From: Leucaena leucocephala
Lineage: Eukaryota > Streptophyta > Magnoliopsida > Fabales > Fabaceae
Assembly (NCBI GenBank): GCA_037074615.1
Contig: CM073536.1
Span: forward strand, 7,693,001-7,757,000
Length of the DNA: 64,000 bases
Direction: 5' to 3'
The notes under the pieces were generated by a model, which saw only the letters and a list, made by a program, of their open reading frames with translations, did no database searches and was not told the DNA's origin. Both the position numbers and the translations under genes were made by a program. Shown piece after piece: positions 48,336 to 61,396 of the stretch. Positions within the stretch are counted from its first letter, which is position 1. Each line of letters begins with the position of its first letter.

Positions 48336-49079
48336 GTATTCTAAACGTATATCATTGTGTCAATAAAAGATAGCTATAATGTTTACAAGTTGTAAACACT
48401 AAACAGTATAAATGATCTCCAACTTCATGCAAATATTTTATGAAGACAAAACATGCAAAAACATTTATAGTATAGAGATAAGCGAAATTGAATTGAAATC
48501 GAAAACCAAATCGAACCAAAATGAGTCTGGCCTCCTCGGTTTGGTTAAATGTGTTGATTCCTTTATACTCAACCACGGTTTGGATGAAATGCAATCTGAT
48601 TTTGACAACTATGACCTTGTGTGAATGTTAGAAAAAAAAAATACTTGAATTAAAAAAGAAAAAAATTTCATGAGTGAACATTAGTGGTAAAACTAGTAGG
48701 AACAGAAGATGAAAGATATTTGACTGAAGAAATTAAGATAGATAGAGATGTTTTTGACATTTTAACGTAATGGAAGTTAAATAATGTCTTGCACATTTAC
48801 CATGCAGTAAGGGAAACCAGCTTTAAAAGCACTGAGCAGCATAGCCAATCACAATAACAGCAACTGCATCACAGAGCTTACATTGTTGACATTTTCATCC
48901 CAGGTAAAAATTGATTGATACAAGCCAATTGGGGGTGATGTAGTTACAACATCAGTGGTAAGAGAAAAAAAATATTTATAACTTAAATTGGTTAACAACT
49001 AAAGCAATTTGCTCGCGTGCTTGTATTAAAAATGAGGAAAATATCAGTTGCAGAGCATTGAAGTGTAAATTTTGTACAG
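48336..49079. other. Intergenic region before the DUF1068 gene end
   Basis: AT-rich; the last 250 bp are probably the 3' UTR of the DUF1068 gene. No gene recognised. Confidence 0.4.
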
Positions 49080-51717
49080 TTATTCCCCTTGCCATCCCAC
49101 TTGAAGCGCTCGCCGCTCCCAAAGCAAAGTCATCTTCTTTTCCCTGATGAGCAAGGCCTCGGCCCGCTCTCTTGCTTGTTCACAAGTTTCGGTAGCAGCA
49201 ACGCATTTGTCTGCCTCCCTCTGGTATTGAGATGCCACTCTCTTTGCTTCAGCCAATGTTATGTTCATATGACGAGTGTGCTCTTCAGTGACAGTCTCTT
49301 GCAGCTTAAGCTCCTCTGTAAGAAGATCCACAAATTGTTTTTCCATCTCCTGCTTGAGATCTGGATCAGTACTTCCACAATCTGGCCACCAGTTACGAGC
49401 ACAATTAGTAATGAATCGCTAGGCAACTGGCAACCTGAATTTCCAGACACTATAAAGGGCAGAAAACAAATTAACAAAGACTGTCTAGAACAGCCCTTTG
49501 TCAGTTAAAAATATAGGCGGGGCAGATTTCCTATGATTCCATAACATATTAATATGAAACATGTGTCACAAACAACAATATTTAAGAAAAGGGCAAGTTC
49601 TTAAATTAGTTATGCAAGCAAGATGCCTCTAACCTGAGACAGAAAGGTTGGCCAGCCCTGTGAAAGAAGGACAAAGGGAGAAATCAGTATACAAATGTTA
49701 GAGAATTGATGTCACATAATATTAATTTTAAAATTGTGTATCAGAATTAACATCCAAGAAGAAAAATGATAGATGAGACAAATAGCAATAAAGACATGCA
49801 ACTTCATGCAGAACATGCCTTAAATTGTCTAAATAGAAGAAGTGATAATATTCATCACAAGTAGCTTATGACAAGCAAAAAGTAATTGTCACTTATTTTT
49901 ATAAGATAAGCACACAAGAATTGCAACATTTACCATGAATAACCATCAGCATTTTTTCCGCTACAATTTTAACATTAGAAGTATGTTATGGTGGAGCATC
50001 AATCATGACAATGCACACATTAGAAAACTTGGACGGCACTATAGATCACAGGTCAAGGAAATGTATAAGAAAAAAAAACTGACTTGTCTTACCATGAAGA
50101 AAAATAGCATCCTTTAAGACAAAATCTCACAATCTGTTTGGCATCCTTTTGAGATAGATTATATTTTCATTACACACAAAAACAAGACACACAAAGTCTA
50201 CTAAACCCTTTTTATTTTTATTTACCCCTTTTTATTACACTTTTAATTTAATATTTCAGTGTCTTTTTCATCTATAAAATCATTTTTTAATTTAATTTTC
50301 ACATCAATATCATTCCATTCAGTATATCAAATTTGAGGACTGCTATGGTTCCCTTTAGCTTTTGTTACAAACATTTTTACCTCTCCTGGAATCATGGCAT
50401 GGAATATGACTTCATGGACAAAATTTTCATGAGCCCAGCTGGAATTCTGAAAGAAAGATCAATTTCACAGGTTCTTACTTTAAACTGTAAGGCAATTTCA
50501 CCCCCTGTATCCACATATCTGAAGTAGGTCTCCCTTTTCTTTCCAAGTGCTTAAGAGCCTCATTATTCTGGATCCACAAATTTGGACTACTTGAAGCTAA
50601 CTCCAAACCGCCTCTAACAATCTATTTTGTGAAGAAATACTTCATTCGAATTCCTGCTCAACCCTCCTACCTGTTGTCTATCACTTGGTAGGAGATATTG
50701 GCTTTACTTTTTGATTTTTCTTTCACTAGTGTTAAAACCATTACTTTGCCTAGTTTCTTAAGTCTTTTAGATTTCATATGGGTTTTCTAACTATTTGTAA
50801 TCTGTAAAACTCGTTCTTATTTAATATCATTTTGTCTTGTCTAAAAAAAAAAATTCACCCCCAGTATTAGGTGATTTCATCTGGTAGACCAATGAATAGA
50901 GCTTGTGTCCATGGGATGGTCACATATTAAAATTACAGTGATAGTCTTAATCATTAGAATCTTAGAAATAATAATCAATTCATCAAAGTCACTAACGAAC
51001 TAAACTAATGAAATCACCCCGGATAATTTACTCAACTGAACCAGAAAAAACTAGGAAGATCACAGAAAACAGTACCACACACTCTAGCCAGATCTCTACC
51101 AAGAACTTACAAAATTCATTCCCACCAAGCACTACAAAACTCACTCTGCTTCCTACATTAAACTTCCTTCTCTCACATCCTACTTTCTCTTTCAGGCAAT
51201 TTAGATTACACACAATCAAAAGGATAGCTGAATCTAAATCATGTCCCTCGTAGTAATCCCAATGCTCAAGCAAGGAAAAAGCTGAGAACCCAGAAGTAGC
51301 AATTCCAATTGCTTAAGATGAAAAAGCTCCATATAATCATCTCAAACAAAATGGCGATCCTAAACATAATTGGTTTCACTACCGAACAGCTAACCAAATA
51401 CACCACATCACAGAAACTCAACCACAGCAATCACAATAAAAATTACTAAAAAGGAGAAAAAGAAAAGAAATGCGCGCTTGATTTATTCGATCAATAGCAA
51501 GAAATAGGCAGCCAAAACCCTTACCAGGAGCAATGCGAAGGAGAGACAAAGGAGGAGGACAGTCACAAACGCATGGAGGGCAAGGGATTTTGGAATTGCC
51601 AAGTTTCAAACTGTTCTTGAATCTCCAGTACAGAGCGGGGCCACACACAGCCAAAGCTGAGACTACCGCAAACACTACCAAACAACACCTCAAGCAACCT
51701 CCAGATCGCCGTGACAT
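49080..51717 (-). CDS. DUF1068 single-pass membrane protein
   Basis: Three exons on the minus strand: 51525-51717, 49634-49657 (only 24 bp) and 49080-49381, giving 172 residues. The start MSRRSGGCLRCCLVVFAVVS leads into one membrane segment (about residues 9-30), then a Cys-Pro-rich stretch (PCPPCVCDCPPPLSLL) and a long charged helix (EMEKQFVDLLTEELKLQETV, LAEAKRVASQYQ, ETCEQARERAEALL) ending WERRALQVGWQGE. This is the plant-specific DUF1068 family, whose molecular role I cannot state; the layout suggests a type II membrane protein with a coiled-coil lumenal or cytosolic domain. The 24-bp microexon (GLANLSVS) is conserved in phase. All splice sites are GT-AG. Confidence 0.93.
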
Positions 51718-52422
51718 CTTCGGTAAAGTCTCAAATTCTCTCGCTGCTTCTCTGAAATTGAGATCTATACATTCAGAAGTTTGCGAATTTCACCTCTTGC
51801 TTTTCGAAGGAGTCGCGATTTTCTTAACTCCTTATTACTGAATCTAAATACGGTGGGATCTGTATATATCCACGGTGCCAAAGAACCCGAATTGTAGAGC
51901 GAAATTGAATTTTTTAAGGTCAAAAATTAAATATTAAATATTTTAAGAATGCATAGAGATAAATTATGTTTTGGAAAAATATGATCCTAACTTAAATCTA
52001 AATCGAATGAAAAGATTATGTCAATACTCTGAGCAATCTTTTTTCTGTCAACTTGGCATTTTTTTAAAAATTATATTACTAAATATATGAACAATTTATT
52101 GATTAGATCGAGATTTTATGATAAAGATATCTCTTTTTATAATTTTTTTTAATAATATAAAATTTAAAATTAAGTTCTCTCACTTTGTCTCCCCCCCTAT
52201 TTGCTTGTTCTCATAGAAAAATACATAGATTAAAGAGAAAACAAAATTTATATATATTATGTAAGATTTTATTTTATTTTCTAACTTTGTGCCTTATTAA
52301 TGCTACATTATTTTAAACTTTAATTATCTCCATTTTATGTCTTTTATTTAACAAGAGTATTATTGAAAACAATTAATAGTTATACTTTAAAATTTGAAAT
52401 ACCATATATATATTTAGGGCAA
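51718..52422. other. DUF1068 promoter side and AT-rich DNA
   Basis: The first 150 bp are leader and promoter of the DUF1068 gene. The rest is AT-rich, with no gene recognised. Confidence 0.4.
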
Positions 52423-52994
52423 AATAAAAAAGGTAAAGATGCATCTAACATTTTAAACTAATTTTAGAGGAGCAATTAGTACCCTAAAATATTTAAGGGT
52501 ATAATTAGCACTCTGAACTAATTTTGGAAGTGAGAACAGCACCCTAAAATATTTAAATTAGTATAATTCTGTCATTTCACTAATAGAAATATAATTTTTT
52601 ATCAGATCCATGTCACTTAAATTTTTTATTTTAACGCATTATTATTTAAAAGGTCATATGTGCTATATTGTTTAAAAAAGAGTGATGAATAAACCCTAAA
52701 ATTGACATTATATATAATTCATATGTGAAGATTGAGAAATTCTATAATTTATTTAGTATAATTTATTAAAATAATATTACATATAGCATTTTAAATGATA
52801 AAATAAAAAGCTCATGTATCATGTATCAAATAAAAGTTTATATTTTTATTATTGAAGAGACAAAATTATAACAATTTAAATACTTTAGAATATTAATTGT
52901 ACCCAAACTTTTAGTACTTTTAAATATTTTAGGTTTTTAATTATACTTCTAAAATTAATTTGGGGTGTTAATTGCACCCTTATCTAAATAAAAA
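52423..52994. mobile_element. Long-arm foldback MITE, copy 1
   Basis: About 570 bp. Left-arm motifs (GGTAAAGATGCATC, ACTAATTTTAGAGGAGCAAT, CACCCTAAAATATTTAA) recur as their complements in the right arm (TTGCACCCTTATC, AATTAATTTGGGGTGTTAAT). It is homologous to the element at 61,397-62,055 but more decayed. No coding. Its transcript would fold into one long hairpin. Confidence 0.75.
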
Positions 52995-54701
52995 TTTAAA
53001 TTAAGACATAATAAATGATAGAAAATTTTTGAAAAAGAATTTCAAAAAATCATCCTCGTACAAACTGTTAATTTCCTCCGTATATTATAGGATCTCGTCA
53101 TCTTGTGGAAGTTGTTGCTTACACTTCCACAATGTATGTATTTATATTATAGTAAAACTAATTTCCACAGTAACAGATTTTGGAAAATCTTTTATATTAT
53201 ATAAATACATGAACAAAAAGGCAAAAAAAGATTGGAAGGGATTTGAGTCAATTTATATTTTATAATTTCCAAAAAAGCATTATTCTATAGCTATAAACAT
53301 ATGCTTTGGGCAGATAATTAAGACTCAGTTATATAAAAAGAAAATATTTATACAAATTGAAGGTAGGAATTAAGAAGACAATCCTTTTCTAACCTCACTA
53401 AAAGTTTAGGGCCATGAGCTGTAATTTATGCCATATACAACCAGCCCACCAATCAGTGACCAGGGTCACGGCCCCGCTTTTTATCCCACCGTCGCCAATT
53501 GCTCCTTCTCTTCTTTTTATTTTGCTTTAGTCCTTAATTACTTTTTAGATGTAAGCAAAAAATTTTAATCGTTATACTTCTAATCATTTATCTATATTTT
53601 TCTTTCAAAATTTTATCATTTTAATTATGTTTTAACAAATCTATTATAATTATCATCAAAACCTTATAGCTGACATGACATCCCACACCTTCTATAATGG
53701 GTGCATGTAAGCACAAATCTTTAATATGTACACTTCTAATTATTTATCTATATTTTTATTGAGGGTTAATACTATTATTAGTTTTTATAATTTAATCAAA
53801 TTTTGATTTTATTTTAAATCTTTTTTATTTTATTTTTATAGTTTCTTTTATAAACAAATGTCAATCTCTATAGTTTCCTAAAGATTTGGATTAAGTTCAT
53901 GTTGCTAAGTATAGGGATCAAAATAAAAATTTATTAAAAGTATATAGACCAAAAACAAAATTTATAGGGACTAATATTAAAATTTATTAAAATATATAGA
54001 CTAAAATTAAAACTTATTAAAATTATAAATAAAAAACATACAATTTAAATATGTAACAAAGAACAAAAAAAATTGATTTTTGACATTTGAATTCATACTT
54101 TATTTTTTTTTACTTTTGAATTTGATTTAATCAATAGGGAGCAATTATTTTTAGCGAACGAATGTAACACTTTTTTTTAATTATATATAGATGATTTTTG
54201 TACTAAAAACTTTTTTTCATAATTGAGAATATATCGTACACAATTACAAAAGAGTTGCACTTATTAAGAATAATTGCATCATGTCCACCTAAAAAAAGAT
54301 TGCCAAATGTGAAATCCCCTCCATAAGCCTCTTGCATCAACTTCAAATGTGTCCAAGAAAAGTAACCATACGGAGAAAAGTTGACATTTATAAAGATAAC
54401 CCAATTTTCAACATTAAATTGTCAACCCAATTTTTAAAATTTATTCTATAAAATAAATAACAATATATTTTTATAATAATTTTTTATTTAGGATTTTAAA
54501 ATTCAAGTAATATTTTTTTAAGATTTTCTTTTTAAAAATTCATACCAGCAAATTAATTATGACACATAAATGAAAGAAGTAATAGAAGCTACGAATTGCA
54601 AAGGTTTTGTGGGGTCACTTGTATTTTGAAAACTAAGGCCCTGTATAATTGAGCATTCAATTCTATTTATAACAGCTAATTAATTATGATACATAAATGA
54701 A
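52995..54701. other. AT-rich intergenic DNA
   Basis: No gene recognised. A GC-richer patch lies at about 53,400-53,520. Two similar stretches (about 53,540-53,600 and 53,700-53,760) suggest a small direct repeat. Confidence 0.35.
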
Positions 54702-55075
54702 AGAAATGACGTCATATCAATAGGACCTTAAAAGTCTAGAAAAACAGAATCGTCTTGCTGATAGCCTTTCTAAAGATTCAAGAAATGATGGCATACCAAT
54801 GGGACATCAAAGTCACACATGTTTTTAGAAAACAGAATTATCTTGCTAATGACCTTTCTGTAGATCCAAGAAATAATGTCATACCAATGGGACTTCAAAG
54901 TCAGACATGTTTTTAGAAAATAGAATCATCTCGCTTATGCTTTGGATAAGAAAGATCTTTCTTATTCCTCCCTATTAGATGCTTGCCCGTTTGGTGCTTT
55001 CAGATGGTTTGAGAATTAATCCCCACTTAGAATAGTCTCTTCTTCTTTTTCGAGCTTCTACCAAAAAAAAAAAAA
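54702..55075 (+). mobile_element. LINE-like 3' end: RNase H tail in three tandem copies plus poly(A)
   Basis: Three tandem units start at 54,702, 54,781 and 54,869 (79 and 88 bp apart). Unit 1 to unit 2 reads NRLADSLSKDSRNDGIPMG and unit 2 to unit 3 NYLANDLSVDPRNNVIPMG, resembling the end of the RNase H domain of plant non-LTR retrotransposons. After unit 3 the sequence runs to a 13-A tail at 55,063-55,075. Stops are present and the upstream reverse transcriptase is absent. Assignment to LINE is an inference from the short motif and the poly(A). Confidence 0.45.
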
Positions 55076-56801
55076 CTAAAAATTTTGTGGCATCAAATTT
55101 CTAACCCATGGTCTTTAATTATTAAAGGATGAGATATGTGACTATGTATAATATATTTAATTTTTTAAAAATATTATTTTATTATAGTTCTATTTATGGT
55201 GTTTAGAAATTTTTTTTAATTATTGAGTATTTAAATTTATATTTAAAAATAATTTACTATTTATTCTGTCTAACTTTAATATTATATAAAAAAAAAATTT
55301 GACTTATTCACGGCTTTTCTAGCTAGCCCGTACTTTTCTATCTGCGGACATCCTAGCTTAGAGGGAATTCATCATTCAATCATTTGACCTTTTCATTTTG
55401 CCAATAAAAATTAATATATATGATAAAAAATGCTCATCTCCTATTATAATAATAATAATAATAATAATATGAGTTTAATTTTTTTTATTATTGTAAGAAC
55501 TTATTTAATATGTGATCTCGTAAGTTTTTTATAAGAGCTATCTAAACTCTAAAATTATATTCTAACTTTAGTGAAGAACCGACGTAGAATCTCCTTACAC
55601 TTTTGTACAAGAAAAAAATCACTTTATTTTGACAATTGTTTAATTTTTTGATGTTGCACAATTAGGTACGGTTTGAATTGTTTACACGTATTAATAAAAA
55701 CTATACTAAAATTTTAATATTAATATTAATTTTAATTGTTTACACGGTTTGAATTAGGTACAGTTTGAATTGTTTTAATATTAATTTTATTAACTATACT
55801 AAAAACTCTATGGCACATTAGTTTTTACTATTTTTACTATCCTTATTAAATATAAGTATATACCACTCTATTCCTATATATAAAAGTTACTAATACCACA
55901 CTTTTATATGTTAAAAAATATATTAAATTGATAAAAAAATTTATATTTGTTCTTATTAAAGAAAGGTTATTAAAAAAAGCATTAATTAGCTTACAAGTTT
56001 TTTATATTTAATATATATAAAATTGAAAAAATATCATTAATTAACCTATAAGTTACTTATATTTAAAAATAAACTTTTATCCTGCAAGTGACTTACATAT
56101 AAGAATATAGTGGTATAAAATAAATAAATTAATGCTTTGCTTATTGAAACTAATAAAATGCATTCTAAAAATGACAAAAAATATTTGTTAATTGGTGCCT
56201 TATACTGAGGATTAGAGGGAGGACTCTTCTAATTTTATTTATGAGCTATTTTTAACATATTTAATTAGAAAAACAATAAATTTAAACCTCGTTAACTCTG
56301 TGTTAAAATTTAATAATTTTTTAATTTTATTTTTTTTTAAGCATATGTATTCTTTTATTGGAGGAATCCTATAAAAAATATTGTCAGATATTAAATGTGA
56401 ACATCTATATTAATAGAGATTCGAATATTTGTTAATCATATTGAGAGGGATTGGCCCCTTCCGCTAGAATCAATCCTTATTTAATATACATTCTCCTCTA
56501 AAAGTATATACAAACAGTAAAATTATATAAAGAGTAAACTTATATATTTAAATAAAAAAATTAATAACGTAGCTTATATGAATTAAAAAAACAATTCTTG
56601 TTTCATCATGGACTAATTAAGAAGGTTTGATAGTCTTGTTGACTTTTATGGATCTTATGGCCTTGCAACATGTCCTTTCAATTGTAGTTAATGGCCACTG
56701 CCGTCCGTCGGATTGCAGGAAAGGAGATAAGTCTACGACATTCTTTTCTTTCTTTGTTTTTTTTTTTGTTGCTAAAATCTACATAATGACATCCTACATA
56801 G
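55076..56801. other. AT-rich intergenic DNA
   Basis: Contains a short (AAT)n run at about 55,447-55,469 and a duplicated GGTACGGTTTGAATTG-type motif (about 55,664-55,770). No gene recognised. Confidence 0.35.
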
Positions 56802-56952
56802 CATCTATATAAGTTAATAATTTTAAGACAATTATATATTCTTTACATAAAGTTAAATTAAAAGTAAAGTTTTCGGGCATCTATATAAGTTAATAATTTT
56901 AAGACAATTATATATTCTTTACATAAAGTTAAATTAAAAGTAAAGTTTTCGG
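56802..56952. repeat. Perfect 76-bp tandem duplication
   Basis: The unit from CATCTATATAAGTTAATAA to AAGTTTTCGG is present twice in a row (56,802 and 56,878) without an observed mismatch, implying a very recent duplication or an assembly artefact. Confidence 0.9.
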
Positions 56953-58348
56953 CAGAGAAAAACTGTTTTGGAGTATAACCACTTGCTGTTCCATAGATTA
57001 CTAAAATGATGTTCAGCCTTATAATTTACATGATGGATATTTCTCAGCTCAAACATTCAAAAGCATTGGACACAGTAGAAGAAGATTATTAGTGATCATT
57101 TTTATTCCAATTGCAGTATTTATTCTCCTATTAGTAAACATGATGTTCTGCTTAAGCAAGAGAATATTCAAATCAATAGGTAATCTTTTCAGCTTTTGCA
57201 TTCTCTTTTGAACCTTTATTGAACTGATATTACTTTGTCTGTAACCAACATGATTCAAGACTTCAAGTCACTGACATTTTGAATATTAAATGGATCTATA
57301 GAGACGGTTAAAGCTGCTAAAGAATCAAGGTTTAAAGCAAATAAAGAAGGCGCAGAACATTTTCATGGCAATGCTCCTGATTTGCAAGTATTCAGCTTTT
57401 CAGACATTGAGGAAGCCACAGATGGATTTTCCATTGAAAATAAGCTTGGTGAGGGTGGTTATGATCCAGTTTACAAGGTAAATTTTGTATGAAATAACCT
57501 TACGTTCAAGGTGCTTTATTCTTCATAGGAAGACAAAAGAGAGTTTATTTCTGTCATTAGACATATGTTAGATAATAAAACTATTTGAGTATCTTTCAAC
57601 TAGTTCAAATTTCTGAAACCAGAAGCTCTTTTCCATGGTCATTGAATCATTATTACCAAGGAGTTAAGAGCTCAATTTTTTATGCCCTCTTTTCTGTTCT
57701 CTTTAGGGTGTATTAGCAGATGGTCAGGAAATAGCAGTGAAAAAGCTATCAAAAGCTTCCACACAAGGATTTGAGGAATTCAAAAATGAGGTAACACTTA
57801 CTGTAAGACTACAGCATGTGAATCTTGTTCGGCTCTTGGGGTTCTTCTACATTGATAGAGATGAACAAATGCTGGTTTATGAGTACATGCCAAACAAAAG
57901 CCTTGACTCCTACCTATTTGGTTAGCAATTCTTTGTCTTGCTCTAAATCTACCATAATTATTAAGTAAATATATTCATCACAGTACAAGTCAGTGTTCAA
58001 AGTTAAACTTGATCTGTATTTAAATTATAACCTATGAAATGAGCTTCCTTTGGCTATAGTTGTTAGGACAGAACTGATAGTGCCTTATGTATTTTTGATG
58101 TAGATCCTACAAGACGATATTTGCTTGATTGGAGAAAGTGAGTTGACATCATTAAGGGTTTGTTTACTTACAAGAATACTCGAGACTAACGATAATTCAT
58201 AAAGATATAAAAGGTAGTAATATTTTGTTGAATGATGACCTGAAACAAAAAATATCAGATTTTGGTATGGCGAGAATATTCGTGAAAAATGAACTTGAAG
58301 CAAATAAGAGCAAGATAGTCAGAACAGTGTTTGGCTCCCTGAAGCTCC

Positions 58349-58351
<3 letters not shown>

Positions 58352-58384
<33 letters not shown>
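58352..58384. repeat. (TA)n microsatellite in the kinase pseudogene
   Basis: About 16 uninterrupted TA units directly after the activation-segment coding region. Confidence 0.95.
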
Positions 58385-58386
<2 letters not shown>

Positions 58387-58548
58387 ACATTACTTAGTGG
58401 CCCGTCCATTCTAACACAAAATTCCTTTTGCTTTATCCTTTGTACGGCGGCTATGTTCCTCCTGAATATGTTGAAAAGGGCCTATACTCCACAATATCTT
58501 TTCAAATAGACACATGGCCAAAAGTTGAGCAGAGAAGGCCAACTATGA

Positions 58549-58573
58549 ACACACACACACACACACACACACA
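58549..58573. repeat. (AC)n microsatellite in the kinase pseudogene
   Basis: About 12 AC units at the edge of the deletion that removed the kinase C-lobe. Confidence 0.95.
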
Positions 58574-59096
58574 AGCTTAAATATCTTCTGCGGACTTAGC
58601 AAAAATTATGGCTAATATTATTCTCATAATTGGTTTGATGTAGTTAGCTTCTGTTGACTGGCTCTCCTAGTCAATAATATTATGAAGTCTTAATCTTTTG
58701 TTTGTTTATCAATGAAGTTATCTAGTTATAATATTGATTCATGAATATCAATGTTGCTAGGCTTATGAACTGTGCAAAGAAGGGAGAGGCATGGAGTTTA
58801 TGGATGCTACCCTTGATGACTCATTTTCACCATGTAAATTGTTTAGGTGCATGCACATTGCTCAGGAAAGTGCAAATGACAGGCCTTCTATGTTAGAGAT
58901 TTCTTCAATATTGAAAAGTGAAAGTAATTTGACATTCCCAAAAAAGCCTGCGTTTTCTAGGGAAGCAAATGAAAGAATAGTGCAGATGGAAACTAAATCA
59001 ATTGATGAAGTGACTGTCTCTGAAGTAGTAGCCAGATAGAGGATCTGAATATTCTTTTGTGCATGTTAAGGATTCTGATTGATTTGTTCATATATA

Positions 59097-59621
59097 GGGT
59101 CTGTTTGGATATGATTTAAAAAAATAGCTTATGAAAAAAAGGGCTTATGGACAGCTTATGGAAAAGGACTTTTAGAGAAGAGTTTATGGAAAAAAAGTGA
59201 TTTTGAATAAATAAGTGTTTGGATAGTTATTTTTAGAATGACTTTTTATATTGATAAATTACCAAAAAGGGTATGATTTGATTAAAAGTAAGAGAGAGGA
59301 GAGAGGTAGAGAAAAGATAAGAGAGAGGAAGGAGGGTAGAAAAGAAAGAGAAAAGAAGAGAGAGGAGAGAGGAGAGGAGAGAGGGGTAGAGATGAGAGAG
59401 GAGAGATGGTGTAATAAAAAGTAGGGGTAAGATAGTAATTGGATAGTCTATAAGCTTTTTTACTGTTCAAAAAACTAGTTTTAATAGTTTATTCAAAACT
59501 ATGGTTTTGCCTAAAAGAACTTATGGACAAATATGGTTGTTTGTTTTAAAATTTTCCCAAACCAAGGTTTTATCCAAAATGACTTTTAAAACTATGATTT
59601 ATACACCAACTAAACAGGCCC
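59097..59621. mobile_element. Tourist/Harbinger-like MITE, 525 bp
   Basis: Starts GGGTCTGTTTGGATATG and ends with the complement of GGGCCTGTTTAGTTGG, flanked by ATA on both sides. The core is a purine-rich GAGAGG tract (59,285-59,410), as in the copy at 17,780. It lies between kinase remnants 1 and 2. Confidence 0.8.
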
Positions 59622-59651
59622 ATAAGCGTATATTCTGATTGAACTTTCAAC

Positions 59652-59959
59652 AATATATGTATAAGCTTATAAGTTCATCTCAAAAGAGGTTCGATGATAC
59701 ATCTTCACACTGCAAATTGATGAGATGCTTGCAAGTTGCCCTCTCGTGTGTTCAGAATAATGCAGAAGATAGACCATGCATGCTTCAAGTTTCTTCAATG
59801 TTAAGATTTGAAGGCAACAATAATAACTTTGCAACCCCAAAACAACCTGCATATTCAAAACTAGAACATGAAGGAGAAACAATTATCTTTGTTAAAAAAT
59901 CAGAAATTTATTCACAAAATAACAACAACGTCTCCATTGCTGTGGTTGTCGATCGATAA
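59652..59959 (+). pseudogene. Receptor-like kinase remnant 2 (C-terminal exon)
   Basis: Only the last exon of a paralogous kinase: FDDTSSHCKLMRCLQVALSC, VQNNAEDRPCMLQVSSML, ATPKQPAYSKLEHEGETII and a Ser/Asn-rich end. This is the kinase subdomain XI Arg region (DRP) and tail. The sequence before about 59,689 does not match the kinase and has a likely inverted counterpart at 63,300-63,365. The frame is open to the stop. Confidence 0.8.
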
Positions 59960-61396
59960 TATATACTTCTCAGTGTTTTTAATTTTATATCTATTCTATA
60001 TTTTTGCTGATAATATACTATCATAAAAAAATAGACTCTAATTTGTGCTAAATATAATACTTCAACTTAGATTATGGCTAACAGTATCCAAACATCATAT
60101 TCTAATTAATTATCTGTCTCTCTCATTTATTTTTTTACTTATTCTCTCCCATGTTCTCTCTATAAATAGGGGTAGTTTTGGAAAATACATTTTTTTTACA
60201 TATTTATTGCCATTAATTTAACTAATTTTAATTTATGTAATTAAGTTATTTATATATATCTTATAAAAGGGACTGCAGGGAGTAATACATTAATTATTTT
60301 ATCACAACAAAGTTAACTATTACATACATGAGGATTTGGTATTTGAAGTCCCAATTATTTAATTTGGTTCATTGTACATTATTGTGCTTTTATATTTGAG
60401 GAAGGTATATGGATGTTAGCCAACTCAAAAGGAGTGTAAGGAGTGCAAGTAGTTACATTGGAGCACTCGTTCATGGCAATCTCACATGAGGCTCTAATTT
60501 GATGATTCCATCGAGCCTCTAACTCAATTGCCATCCTGAGGAAGTTGTAGGTTCTATATTCCACATGGCCATATAAGGGTGGGCGCGTGATGTGATTGGG
60601 TTTGTGGATCCCCTCTCTCCATATTACTCTTAGTGTACTTAATAAATAACTAATTTAATTATATTAAAAAAATTATTTAAATTAATTAATATAATATAAT
60701 TTTTTTTAAAATATTATAATCATATTTCTTTTAACCCTCTCATTCTCTTTTTTACTTGATTATCATTAAGAAAATATAAATAAGAATAATTTAAAAAGAA
60801 TTTGATAAATATATAAAATATGTTTTATATATATAACTAAAATAAATTTTTTAATTATATTTTATATTAAGAGCCGAAGAAATATACAAAAATCTATATA
60901 AAAAAAAAGTGGTATTATGTCCTATCTCCACAAACCACAGAGATCCTTTATGTTTGTTATTTCTGTAATCCCTATAAATATTTCAAGAACAATATCACCA
61001 ACAATATATCAATATTTATTAATATTGCTTGACTTTTGCTGCATGGTCGTATACATGATTGGGCAATGGAAGTATGCAACATCTTAACTTAAAATCTTAT
61101 ATTAAGGTTTAAATTTATAGATCCTTACACGTTAATTATTGTATAAATATATTAAGCTGAATTTACATCCTAACACAATCACCTGTTAGCTAAAATTAAA
61201 AAAAAATCATCAATTTTCCACTCTCTAGTCCTTATTATAAAATATGTTGTAAAAGAAATTTTTTATCTTAAATATAAGTATACCTAAAAAGTTATTAATA
61301 ATTATTTTTAATTTTATCCCTGTTGAATAAAGAAAGAGGTGAGAGAAAATTATATAACATATTTTTCAATAAATTACTTTATAAGGATAAATTTTA
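59960..61396. other. AT-rich intergenic DNA
   Basis: No gene recognised with confidence. A minus-strand 61-codon frame at 60,379-60,564 (contains ELEARWNHQIRASCEIAMNE) is more coding-like than its surroundings but matches no family I know. Confidence 0.35.

Larger units (their letters stand above)
57076..59039 (+). pseudogene. Receptor-like kinase remnant 1 (S-domain/G-lectin type kinase)
   Basis: A transmembrane exon ends at 57,179 (RRLLVIIFIPIAVFILLLVN, then CLSKRIFKS). Kinase exons follow: 57,302-57,477 (FSDIEEATDGFS, KLGEGGYDPVYK), 57,707-57,920 (LADGQEIAVKKLSK, VRLQHVNLVRLLGF, YEYMPNKSLDSYLF), 58,104 on (YLLDWRK then a stop), and a last exon from 58,762 ending VSEVVAR. Damage: the third Gly of the ATP loop is Asp; a codon is inserted after LLGF; CGA to TGA at the end of DWRK; a 1-base loss before QEYSRL; HRD appears as HKD; a (TA)n run follows DFGMARIF...; and most of the C-lobe between GYVPPEYVEKGLYST and AYELCKEG is deleted. 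No extracellular domain is seen upstream. Clearly non-functional as a kinase. Confidence 0.85.

Noticed and set aside
50333..50527. 64-codon frame in the DUF1068 first intron
   Set aside because: No motif, and the intron is needed to join conserved exons in frame.
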